A stretch of DNA of 64,000 nt from a virus. The stretch is from positions 20,669-84,668 of the IMG/VR virus record IMGVR_UViG_3300031746_000007; one strand, written 5' to 3'. Positions 47,342 through 53,439 of this stretch are shown one piece after another. A program made the position numbers and the translations under genes. The notes beneath the pieces were generated by a model. That model made no database searches and was not told the origin of the DNA. It was given only the letters and a program-made list of their open reading frames with translations. How positions within the stretch are numbered: position 1 is the first letter of the stretch; every line of letters starts with the position of its first letter.

Positions 47342-47391
47342 GTGTCTCGAATCCTAGACACTGTTTTTCGAGTGTCTCGATTCCGAGACTT
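47342..47391. repeat. Paired palindromic repeats upstream of terminase-like gene
   Basis: GTGTCTCGAATCCTAGACAC (47342-47361) and GTGTCTCGATTCCGAGACTT (47372-47391): two copies 30 bp apart, about three helical turns, each a near palindrome. The rest of the 214-base gap to 47539 is AT-richer with T-runs and one further GGAGACAC near 47495; no gene is seen there. Confidence 0.6.
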
Positions 47392-47539
47392 GAATTTCGA
47401 CCGCAACACCGACCCCTTGGCCGCAGGTTAATGTTCCGAGGGCGCTTTTTTCGGTTCCAGAGCCTGTTTTCGCCGTTATGTCGCCTTTTGGAGACACTTT
47501 TTTCAGTTCGTAAATGTTCGTTGGCATTGGATTATTGTT

Positions 47540-47959
47540 CTAACGAGAAACCTTAATCCAATCAACCGACTTCATTGCCAAGGCGTAAGACGCGACCACA
47601 ACGGCAGCCGTGACCGTGGCCACGAACCAAGGACGCTCGTAAACGGGTGGAGTCACTGCTTCCAACTGTTGACGAAGCACCTCGTCAGTCGCTCGAGCCT
47701 TGACCGTGTCGATCGCCCGCAGCTGCCGCTCGAGGTCCAGGTCGACTCGAGCAAGCGCTCGAGCGTGCTCGACCTCGAGCCCGATCCTGGCGTCGCAGAA
47801 CTGCGCCTTGAGCCCGAGGTCGACGGCGAGCGCCGGCGTGAGCAGCTGCCCGGCGAACGGAGCCGCCACCCCTTGCGTGAGCGGCGCCGAGCACTTCGAC
47901 GGGTCGGAAGGGTCACACACAGGCGTGGCCAACACGAGAACGGTGATCAGCGACAGCAT
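47540..47959 (-). CDS. Membrane protein of lysis-like cluster
   Basis: 139 aa from ATG 47959 with AAGGGGAAAAG upstream. An N-terminal signal-like segment (MLSLITVLVLATPVCDPSD) has a cysteine near a cleavage site, so a lipoprotein is possible. A middle coiled coil (HARALARVDLDLERQLRAID) and a C-terminal membrane span (WFVATVTAAVVVASYALAMK) follow. Layout and location suggest a spanin- or holin-associated protein; not diagnostic. Confidence 0.5.
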   Translation of the reverse strand: MLSLITVLVLATPVCDPSDPSKCSAPLTQGVAAPFAGQLLTPALAVDLGLKAQFCDARIGLEVEHARALARVDLDLERQLRAIDTVKARATDEVLRQQLEAVTPPVYERPWFVATVTAAVVVASYALAMKSVDWIKVSR

Positions 47960-48069
47960 GCTTTTCCCCTTCCGTGCGCTCACCAGCTCACCGGAGCGCG
48001 TTTTTCAGCGCGAGTTGACGTCCGGATGACACCCCGCTCGTTTGCGGAGCGTGGCGACCCCGCCAAAGC

Positions 48070-48426
48070 TCAAAAAGGCGGCTTCTTGTCGTTCGGCTTC
48101 GGTGTGCCGCCGGCTCGCACCAGGAACTGAGCCAGTGCTACCGGGTCGTTGCGCAGCTCGTCAGCCTTGCGCTTCTGCTCGACGTCGAGCGCGATGATCT
48201 CGCTCCGGTAGGTCGCCTCGACCTGCTCACGAGCCCGCTCAGCGCCGAGCAGCTCTTGAGCCCGGCGAGCTTCGGCCTTGGCACCGATCGAGTCAAGCTC
48301 GAGCCGCACGCGCGCAGCGACATCCGCCGGCGACACACGACGCGACCAGATCGCGACGAGCACGAGCCCGACCGCGAGCACGACGAGGTACCAGCGATCG
48401 ACGAGCCAGTGCAGCGCTCGCTTCAC
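48070..48426 (-). CDS. Inner-membrane spanin-like protein
   Basis: 118 aa from GTG 48426, overlapping the upstream stop (GTGA). One N-terminal membrane span (WYLVVLAVGLVLVAIW, residues 12-27), then a charged periplasmic coiled coil (KAEARRAQELLGAERAREQV, EATYRSEIIALDVEQKRKAD) and a proline-rich end: the topology of Rz-type i-spanins, which help fuse the membranes at lysis in Gram-negative hosts. No nested o-spanin frame was confirmed. Confidence 0.55.
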   Translation of the reverse strand: MKRALHWLVDRWYLVVLAVGLVLVAIWSRRVSPADVAARVRLELDSIGAKAEARRAQELLGAERAREQVEATYRSEIIALDVEQKRKADELRNDPVALAQFLVRAGGTPKPNDKKPPF

Positions 48427-48914
48427 GGGGCGCCGCCGTCCGGCGGCGTCGCCGGCAGCTCGAGCCGCGAGTCCTTGCCGAGCACCGACTGCACGCCGAT
48501 CTTGTGCGACTGCCCGACCACGAACCCGAGGATGATGCCGAGCAGAATCGTGTCGGCGAGCGACGCAGTCACGTCACGCAACCCGGGGATCCACACGCCG
48601 ATCGAGCACAGCACAATCGCGAGCACCGGCTCAGCCCGAACCCACGCCTGCGACTTGAAGACCTTCTCGGGGATGAGTCGACGCGTGGTCTGAATCAGAG
48701 CCCACGTCGCCGCCATGAGCGCGACGTTTGCCTTGGTGAGAATCAGGTCCGTGAGCACACCGGCGATGCTCGAGCCGAGGTCGCCGGCGGTCTCCGGCGG
48801 AGCGACCGGCGTCGCCGGCAGAGCCGCAGGGTCGAGGTTGCCTTGCGCGAGAGCGCCGACAGCGAACACGAGCACCGCGAGCGCGAGCACCGTCCAGACC
48901 ATGAATCGTTTCAT
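48423..48914 (-). CDS. Holin-like membrane protein
   Basis: 163 aa from ATG 48914. Signal-like N-terminus (MVWTVLALAVLVFAVGALAQ), then two or three hydrophobic stretches (NVALMAATWALIQTTRRLIP; VLAIVLCSIGVWIPGL; TILLGIILGFVVGQSHKIG). Similar small multi-span proteins beside spanins act as holins. No endolysin was found next to it in this window. Confidence 0.5.
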   Translation of the reverse strand: MKRFMVWTVLALAVLVFAVGALAQGNLDPAALPATPVAPPETAGDLGSSIAGVLTDLILTKANVALMAATWALIQTTRRLIPEKVFKSQAWVRAEPVLAIVLCSIGVWIPGLRDVTASLADTILLGIILGFVVGQSHKIGVQSVLGKDSRLELPATPPDGGAP

Positions 48915-48946
48915 GCCGCATTCACTACGCGAGCGCGAGCCACGCG

Positions 48947-49279
48947 TCAAGATCTCGATGCGCGCACCGAGCCCGCTCGAGCCGAGCCCGCTCGAGCCGC
49001 AGCTCGAGCCGAGCCCTTGGGCGCATACCGAATCTTCGGCGCGAAGAACTCTCCTCGAGCCGCGAGCCGAGCGACGGGATCGGGCAACCCAACGCGCACC
49101 GCGGCGAGCGTGCCGCCAGGCGCGGCTTCCCTCTCCCGGAACAGCATCGACGCGAACTTCACGCGAGCCACCTCGAGCGCGAAGAGCGCGTCGACCGCCG
49201 GCACCGAGCCGAGGCGGCGAGATTGCCACTCCGAGATGAACCAGACTCCCCACCGAATTGGCTGCATCGACCGAATCAT
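48947..49279 (-). CDS. Unknown basic protein with Ala-Arg-Gly-Ser tail
   Basis: 110 aa from ATG 49279 (ATG 49267 also possible); weak Shine-Dalgarno. A Trp-rich start (MQPIRWGVWFISEWQSRRLG) resembles short phage proteins that bind DNA or membrane. The end is a repeat-derived tail (ARAGSARAGSVRASRS) built on the tandem 15-bp repeat at 48969-48998. The upstream ATG at 49354 would place the start in the AT-rich gap, with poor sequence. Confidence 0.45.
   Translation of the reverse strand: MIRSMQPIRWGVWFISEWQSRRLGSVPAVDALFALEVARVKFASMLFREREAAPGGTLAAVRVGLPDPVARLAARGEFFAPKIRYAPKGSARAAARAGSARAGSVRASRS
48969..48998. repeat. Tandem 15-bp repeat
   Basis: Two exact copies of GAGCCCGCTCGAGCC (48969-48983, 48984-48998), followed by partial copies; encodes part of the Ala-Arg-Gly-Ser tail. 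Looks like recent slippage. Confidence 0.8.
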
Positions 49280-49392
49280 CGGCTCACCCCACCGAAAGTT
49301 GCGTCCCGAAACCCTTGTTTGCTGGCACACCCCGGCACATTCGCCCCAAGACAAGATTTCGTTCGCCGAGTCGCGGGGTTAGCCCGGAAAAC

Positions 49393-49650
49393 GCTGTCAC
49401 ACGTTATCTACTCTAAAGAGTTTTTTCTTATACACATATTCGTGATTTCACGAGAATGTTTTTTTCCAGTACAAATCCAAACGACTTTTTCTGTGACACC
49501 CAAAAACCCTTCCAAAAAACCGAATCCATTGCACTTTTTTTCGGAAACCCCTCAAAAACGCCCGTGTGCCGACCTGTGCCGACACGCTTGGCACACCAAA
49601 AACAATTCCCAGAAAATGCCCGCGAACATTCTCACGAATGCTGTCACACG
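49393..49650. other. Candidate origin region (AT-rich gap)
   Basis: The 466-base stretch 49280-49745 has no convincing gene and is clearly AT-richer than its surroundings. It holds a perfect DnaA box TTATACACA (49428-49436), an adjacent palindrome CGTGA-TT-TCACG (49441-49452), and two copies of GCTGTCACACG (49393-49403 and 49640-49650) flanking T/A runs. It lies 2.4 kb from the replication block. Candidate replication origin. Confidence 0.5.
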
Positions 49651-49745
49651 CGACACACTCAAACGAGAACATTTCACACGCTCCTGAACATTCTTATTTG
49701 CGTGTGCCGCTGAGTCAGTGTCTACGCCAATCGCGCGTGGTCACG

Positions 49746-49997
49746 TCATCGATCTCTAGCAGCGCGCCGCAGCGTCCACCTCGAGCGGGCGATGACCTCC
49801 GACCCGATCGGGCCGAGGTCGACCTCGACCTGGCAGCGCACGAACGACCGAATCGACACGTCGAGCCGCCGAGGCTCGTCCGGCTCGAGCGTGAGTCGCA
49901 CCCGCGGCATCACCGCGAAGCGCACCTCGCGCGCGCCGTCGAAGTCGCTCGACCAGAACTGCACGCCGGCTTTGGTGATGAAGAGCGACTCGGTCAT
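49746..49997 (-). CDS. Small protein, unknown
   Basis: 83 aa from ATG 49997, overlapping the upstream stop (ATGA). All-beta with alternating Arg/Val (EVRFAVMPRVRLTLEPDEPR; LDVSIRSFVRCQVEVDLGPI), basic C-terminus. Last gene of the leftward operon that starts near 52.0 kb. Confidence 0.55.
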   Translation of the reverse strand: MTESLFITKAGVQFWSSDFDGAREVRFAVMPRVRLTLEPDEPRRLDVSIRSFVRCQVEVDLGPIGSEVIARSRWTLRRAARDR

Positions 49998-50185
49998 CGC
50001 TTCCACTCCTCCTTCGCCTTCTCGGTCCACCCACCGTCATCAGTCCAGTAGCCCTCGCGCCGCATGCGCTGCCAATACTCTCGGCAGTCGTCGCACGGCT
50101 CCCCGCGCTCCGGCGGGCACGGTCGACCGCAGTTTGGGGATTGCTCCGCCTCTTCGTCGGGCGCGTCACCGCGCGGGATAGGCAT
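49994..50185 (-). CDS. Small zinc-knuckle-like protein
   Basis: 63 aa, start at 50185. Cysteines in NCGRPCPPERGEPCDDCREY can bind one zinc; Trp-rich and acidic afterwards (GYWTDDGGWTEKAKEEWKR). It overlaps its upstream neighbour by 20 bases. Confidence 0.5.
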   Translation of the reverse strand: MPIPRGDAPDEEAEQSPNCGRPCPPERGEPCDDCREYWQRMRREGYWTDDGGWTEKAKEEWKR

Positions 50186-50690
50186 TGCCCCGCCTTTTCT
50201 CGAGCAGCGCTCGCAGCCGGATACACTTCGGCGTCACGCACAGACCGTTGTCGGCAGGACACCAGCACAACCCTTGTTTCAAAACCAGGGAGTCCCACCC
50301 CGCGGCGTCGTGCAGTGCCTCCTCTAGCACGCGTCGACGCTCGACCACGCGCCTCGCCGCGTCGAGCGTCGTCTCGTCTTCGCCAGCCTCGAGCGCCGCG
50401 CGCACGAGCACGAGCGCACCGAGCCCGAGAGGTCGGTCTGCCTTCGCCCCCTCGAGCAAGAGCGCCATGTCGGCGTTGTCCTTCTTCAGCCGCGCGATCG
50501 CCGCCACGAGCGCCGAGTGTGCGCCGTCCGACCCTACCAGCCGGTGCGCCTCGACGATCTCGCGCGTCAGCCGCTCACGCTCACGGTTAGCGACCTCGAG
50601 TGATGCCTTGAGGTCGCGCACCTCACCCTTGAGACACGTCGGGCACTCGACGTGCATCGAGTTGCCGCAGTCGGGACACTGACCTGCCAT
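50166..50690 (-). CDS. Zinc-ribbon/coiled-coil protein
   Basis: 174 aa, ATG 50690. CPDCGNSMHVECPTC at the N-terminus is a zinc ribbon, followed by a coiled coil (LKASLEVANRERERLTREIV) and a helical, acidic middle; CWCPADNGLCVTPKC near the end gives a second metal site. Three bases separate it from the dNMP kinase stop upstream. Confidence 0.6.
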   Translation of the reverse strand: MAGQCPDCGNSMHVECPTCLKGEVRDLKASLEVANRERERLTREIVEAHRLVGSDGAHSALVAAIARLKKDNADMALLLEGAKADRPLGLGALVLVRAALEAGEDETTLDAARRVVERRRVLEEALHDAAGWDSLVLKQGLCWCPADNGLCVTPKCIRLRALLEKRRGNAYPAR

Positions 50691-50693
50691 AGC

Positions 50694-51365
50694 TCACGCC
50701 CCCTTCTTGTTCTTCAAGAGCACGTCGAGGATCTCAGCCGCCGGCCCGACCCCAACCTGCGCAGGTCGCCAGCTGCCGGCGGGACCTTTGAGCGACAGGT
50801 CGTCGTCGGCGGGGTTGCGTCGCAGCACCTCGAGCATGATGTCGACCTTCGCGTGCAGGTCGTCGAGCGTGAGGTTGTTGATCAGCTGGTAGTGCCACCC
50901 GCACCAGCGCTCGAGCGCGGTCTCGCTCGCGTGCTGCCCGGTCGCGATCGAGGGCGCGTCAGGCCGCTCGATGCGTACGAGCTTCCCGCCCCACTCGTGA
51001 ATCGCCTCGCACTCATTCGGGAAGCGGCAGTCGCTCACGACCCAATCGGCGTCGACCGTCTCCGGGCTCGCCGGGTCGCGGATCTCTCGCTCGAGCGCCT
51101 TGATCCACACGTCGTCGCGGTACCCGCGCCGCAGACACTCGGTGCCGACCTTCTGAAGGATGTTGCGGGGCGTGTCATCCCAGAAGGGATCGAGTCGATC
51201 CTTCTGGTCGCCGTAGACCTGCGACTCTGTGAGCCCGAAGATCTCGACGCACGCGCGCTTGAGCGCATCGGCGAACGCGACCTCGATGAAGCCGTGCCGA
51301 CGCACGAGCCAGCTCGCGACCTCGCCCTTGCCCGTCCGCGCCTTGAAGCCCAAGCCGATGATCAT
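50694..51365 (-). CDS. Deoxynucleoside monophosphate kinase
   Basis: 223 aa from ATG 51365 (GGAG upstream). P-loop near the start: IIGLGFKARTGKGEVASWL. Helical lid region (FGLTESQVYGDQKDRLDPFW; NILQKVGTECLRRGYRDD), Walker B-like DWVVSDCRFPNECEAI and arginine-rich LVRIERPDAP. Matches the T4 gp1-like dNMP kinase family, which converts dNMP to dNDP for phage DNA synthesis and can tolerate modified bases. Confidence 0.8.
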   Translation of the reverse strand: MIIGLGFKARTGKGEVASWLVRRHGFIEVAFADALKRACVEIFGLTESQVYGDQKDRLDPFWDDTPRNILQKVGTECLRRGYRDDVWIKALEREIRDPASPETVDADWVVSDCRFPNECEAIHEWGGKLVRIERPDAPSIATGQHASETALERWCGWHYQLINNLTLDDLHAKVDIMLEVLRRNPADDDLSLKGPAGSWRPAQVGVGPAAEILDVLLKNKKGA

Positions 51366-51661
51366 GGTCTCTCCTTCAAATCGTTCGCAGTCACGCGACG
51401 CGCGACCTCTGCCTTCGATAGCCACTTGCGCTCGACGTCCGTGTGCCGCGACCAACCCGTGTGACCACACTCGAGACACCGGTACTCGTAGCGCACGTGC
51501 GCCACACGACGACCGCCACAGCTGCGTTGCGCGCCCGTCAACTGGCGCACCCGACCTGTCGCTTCGTATTCGAAGCCGTACCTCGAGCCATGACCGCCGA
51601 GCTTGCGACACCGTGCGCAACGGAAATGAACGGGTCGACCTGTGCCTGTCGAGCCTGGCAT
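51362..51661 (-). CDS. Zinc-binding small protein
   Basis: 99 aa from ATG 51661, sharing a base with the upstream stop. CARCRKLGGHG and YRCLECGHTGWSRH make a split zinc ribbon; basic throughout. Likely nucleic-acid binding. Coupled to the kinase. Confidence 0.6.
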   Translation of the reverse strand: MPGSTGTGRPVHFRCARCRKLGGHGSRYGFEYEATGRVRQLTGAQRSCGGRRVAHVRYEYRCLECGHTGWSRHTDVERKWLSKAEVARRVTANDLKERP

Positions 51662-51999
51662 CACTGCCTCCACCAAAGGTAGTAGGGACGCTCGCGCAGC
51701 ATCGCCGTGATCTCCGCGTCCGTGTACCCATTCGCGCGGTACGCTTCGCGCTCCCACTTCGCGCGCCAAGGGTTCACGCCGAACGGCAGCGCGAGCAGGT
51801 ATAGAAGGTGCCACACGAGCAACCCGACCCCGATCCCGTAGAGCGCCCACCGGCGTTGCTGCGCGCAGTGCACGCGCTCGTGTGTGAGGATGACCTCGCG
51901 AGCGCGCGCGGGCACGAATGGCGAGATGAAGACGAATGGCCAGACCGTGATCGCCGCAGCGCCAACGTACTCGACCAGGCTTGACTCGACGACGCGCAT
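51661..51999 (-). CDS. Membrane-embedded zincin-like protein
   Basis: 112 aa, start 51999. HExxH site in VILTHERVHCAQQRRW (residues about 39-43), with a possible third ligand in WEREAYRANGY. It is flanked by two hydrophobic segments (AAITVWPFVFISPFV; YGIGVGLLVWHLLYLLALPF). Looks like a small membrane metallopeptidase. The HExxHxxQ plus ExxA pattern is shared by many phage and effector-linked peptidases. First gene of the leftward operon at 52.0 kb. Confidence 0.65.
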   Translation of the reverse strand: MRVVESSLVEYVGAAAITVWPFVFISPFVPARAREVILTHERVHCAQQRRWALYGIGVGLLVWHLLYLLALPFGVNPWRAKWEREAYRANGYTDAEITAMLRERPYYLWWRQ

Positions 52000-52017
52000 G
52001 CCCCACCTCTATCTGGC

Positions 52018-52046
52018 ACAGTAGTATTTTCCGGTTGACTTGTCAA
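52018..52046 (-). promoter_or_regulatory. Leftward promoter of divergent pair
   Basis: TTGACA (52046-52041), 17-base spacer, TACTGT (52023-52018). Its -35 abuts the -35 of the rightward promoter in a TTGACTTGTCAA near palindrome. Confidence 0.65.
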
Positions 52047-52063
52047 CAGATTATTGATAGGCT
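52035..52063 (+). promoter_or_regulatory. Rightward promoter of divergent pair
   Basis: TTGACT (52035-52040), 17-base spacer, TAGGCT (52058-52063). Start of the replication block. The two -35 boxes form a shared palindromic core, so one regulator could control both directions. Confidence 0.65.
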
Positions 52064-52090
52064 CGTTTGGCAACCTTGAAGGAGGAGACG

Positions 52091-52342
52091 ATGGGCAACA
52101 GGAACAACGTCGGGCACCCGCGCTGCGAGGCTCACTACCCACCGGCGGGAGCCTGCGAGAAGTCGCGCGTGCGCTGCAAGAAGAAGGCGCTGCCAGGCAA
52201 GAGCTACTGCCGTGACTGCGACCCGCAGCGCGCCGACGAGCACTACGTCGCTCTGATGAAGGCGCGGTCGAATCGCGCGGTGCGTCCGTCGAAGAAGGAA
52301 CGCAGGAAGCTCGAGAAGCGTCGGGCGGCGCTATCGGCGTGA
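52091..52342 (+). CDS. Small zinc-binding protein
   Basis: 83 aa from ATG 52091 with GGAGGAGACG upstream. CEAHYPPAGACEKSRVRC and SYCRDCDP provide Cys/His ligands; basic C-terminus (SKKERRKLEKRRAALSA). First gene of the rightward block. Confidence 0.6.
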   Translation: MGNRNNVGHPRCEAHYPPAGACEKSRVRCKKKALPGKSYCRDCDPQRADEHYVALMKARSNRAVRPSKKERRKLEKRRAALSA

Positions 52343-52593
52343 CTCGCGCCGAACTCGAGCGGCTCTTCGTCAACTGTGGGCGACCCGACACGCTTGTGAC
52401 GATCGACGTGCTGCTCGACATCCTCGAGAAGACGCACGTGCTCGAGCGTCCGAAGGCGGGCCAGACGCGAGAGCCGATCTGCCCGCGCTGCAACAAGATG
52501 CGGTCGGGGTGGCCTGACGACTGGCGTTGGAGCACGGCGTGCGGTGGCTACATTTGCGGTTTGTGTGTCGTGATGACTGAGAGGGGCGGATGA
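52339..52593 (+). CDS. Small zinc-ribbon protein
   Basis: 84 aa from GTG 52339, overlapping the upstream stop (GTGA). A helical start (RAELERLFVNCGRPDTLVTI) is followed by CPRCNKMRSGW and GGYICGLCV, a zinc ribbon at residues 48-76. Coupled to the ASCH gene downstream. Confidence 0.6.
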   Translation: MTRAELERLFVNCGRPDTLVTIDVLLDILEKTHVLERPKAGQTREPICPRCNKMRSGWPDDWRWSTACGGYICGLCVVMTERGG

Positions 52594-53003
52594 AAGCTCT
52601 AACGCTCCTGCGACCGTGGTCGAACGCGATCATCCGGTTCGGCAAGGACGTCGAGAATCGCACGTGGGCTCCGGCGTCCGTGATCCTCGGTCAGCGCATC
52701 GCGATACACAGTGGGCGCGAGGTCGACGAGCGCGGCGTCGGGTTCGTCATGGCGCTACTTCGCGGTGACAAGCTCGCGAGCGCGATGCACACCGACGATC
52801 TGCTCGGGCCGCCGATGAGCATCATCGGCACGGTGAAGCTCGTCGGGGTCGTGCGTCAAAGCTCGAGCCCCTGGTTCTCGGGACCGATCGGCTGGCAGCT
52901 CGCCGACCCGCGCCCGTTGCGCGAGCCTCTGTTCTGCCGCGGGATGCAGCGGTTGTGGACCGTGCCACCCGAGATCGAGGAGATCATCCGTGAGTCGCTG
53001 TGA
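52590..53003 (+). CDS. ASCH-domain protein
   Basis: 137 aa, ATG 52590 (ATGA overlap). Typical ASCH start MKALTLLRPWSNAIIRFGKD, then VENRTW, and later strands (IGTVKLVGVVRQSSSPWF; WQLADPRPL). ASCH/PUA-like folds bind RNA or modified DNA; some remove or recognise modified bases, which would suit a phage replication block. Activity is not predicted. Confidence 0.75.
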   Translation: MKALTLLRPWSNAIIRFGKDVENRTWAPASVILGQRIAIHSGREVDERGVGFVMALLRGDKLASAMHTDDLLGPPMSIIGTVKLVGVVRQSSSPWFSGPIGWQLADPRPLREPLFCRGMQRLWTVPPEIEEIIRESL

Positions 53004-53259
53004 CTCGTGCGGTGCGGACGAGGGCGCCGTGTACCTCTTCAACATAGAGGGTGATCGACTCTGCGGCACGTGCTGCGCGTCGTTCTTGCGCAGCGCTCGC
53101 ATGATCACCGCCAGGCAAGCGGTCGACGAGGGTCTCTGGTTTCAAGTCGAGACCGCTACCGAGGCGTATCTGCAAGAGGCGCTGCGCAAGCTGCACCTCG
53201 CCGTCGCAAAAGATCGTCCGGTGTCGAATTCTGGCACGCGACGCCACAAAAAGGCTTGA
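52990..53259 (+). CDS. Small zinc-finger protein
   Basis: 89 aa, start at 52990, overlapping the ASCH gene by 14 bases. CDSCGADEGAVYLFNIEGDR and LCGTCCASF form a zinc ribbon, then a helix with TATEAYLQEALRKLHLAV; basic C-terminus. Its stop codon lies in the next -35 box. Confidence 0.6.
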   Translation: MSRCDSCGADEGAVYLFNIEGDRLCGTCCASFLRSARMITARQAVDEGLWFQVETATEAYLQEALRKLHLAVAKDRPVSNSGTRRHKKA

Positions 53260-53284
53260 CGCCGTGATCTGGCTTGCGTACAAC
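53256..53284 (+). promoter_or_regulatory. Promoter of primase-helicase
   Basis: TTGACG (53256-53261), 17-base spacer, TACAAC (53279-53284). The TGA in the -35 is the stop of the upstream gene. The 155-base leader that follows has no gene I trust. Confidence 0.55.
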
Positions 53285-53439
53285 CGTCAGCCAATGCACT
53301 ACCGTAATCGAACAAGTTAGGCTGGCAGGGGGGCGACGCGCGGGTCGCGTGACCGGATCCCTCGCCGTAGTGGCGATGCGGGACCGCGTCTCGTGCATTG
53401 GCGCGGTTCCGCGTCGCCCTTCTGTCGTACGAGCGCGAC

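Noticed and set aside
49223-49687. Rightward open frame across the AT-rich island
   Set aside because: Low-complexity Phe/Lys/Asn translation, no ribosome site, overlaps a plausible leftward gene and the origin-like repeats.
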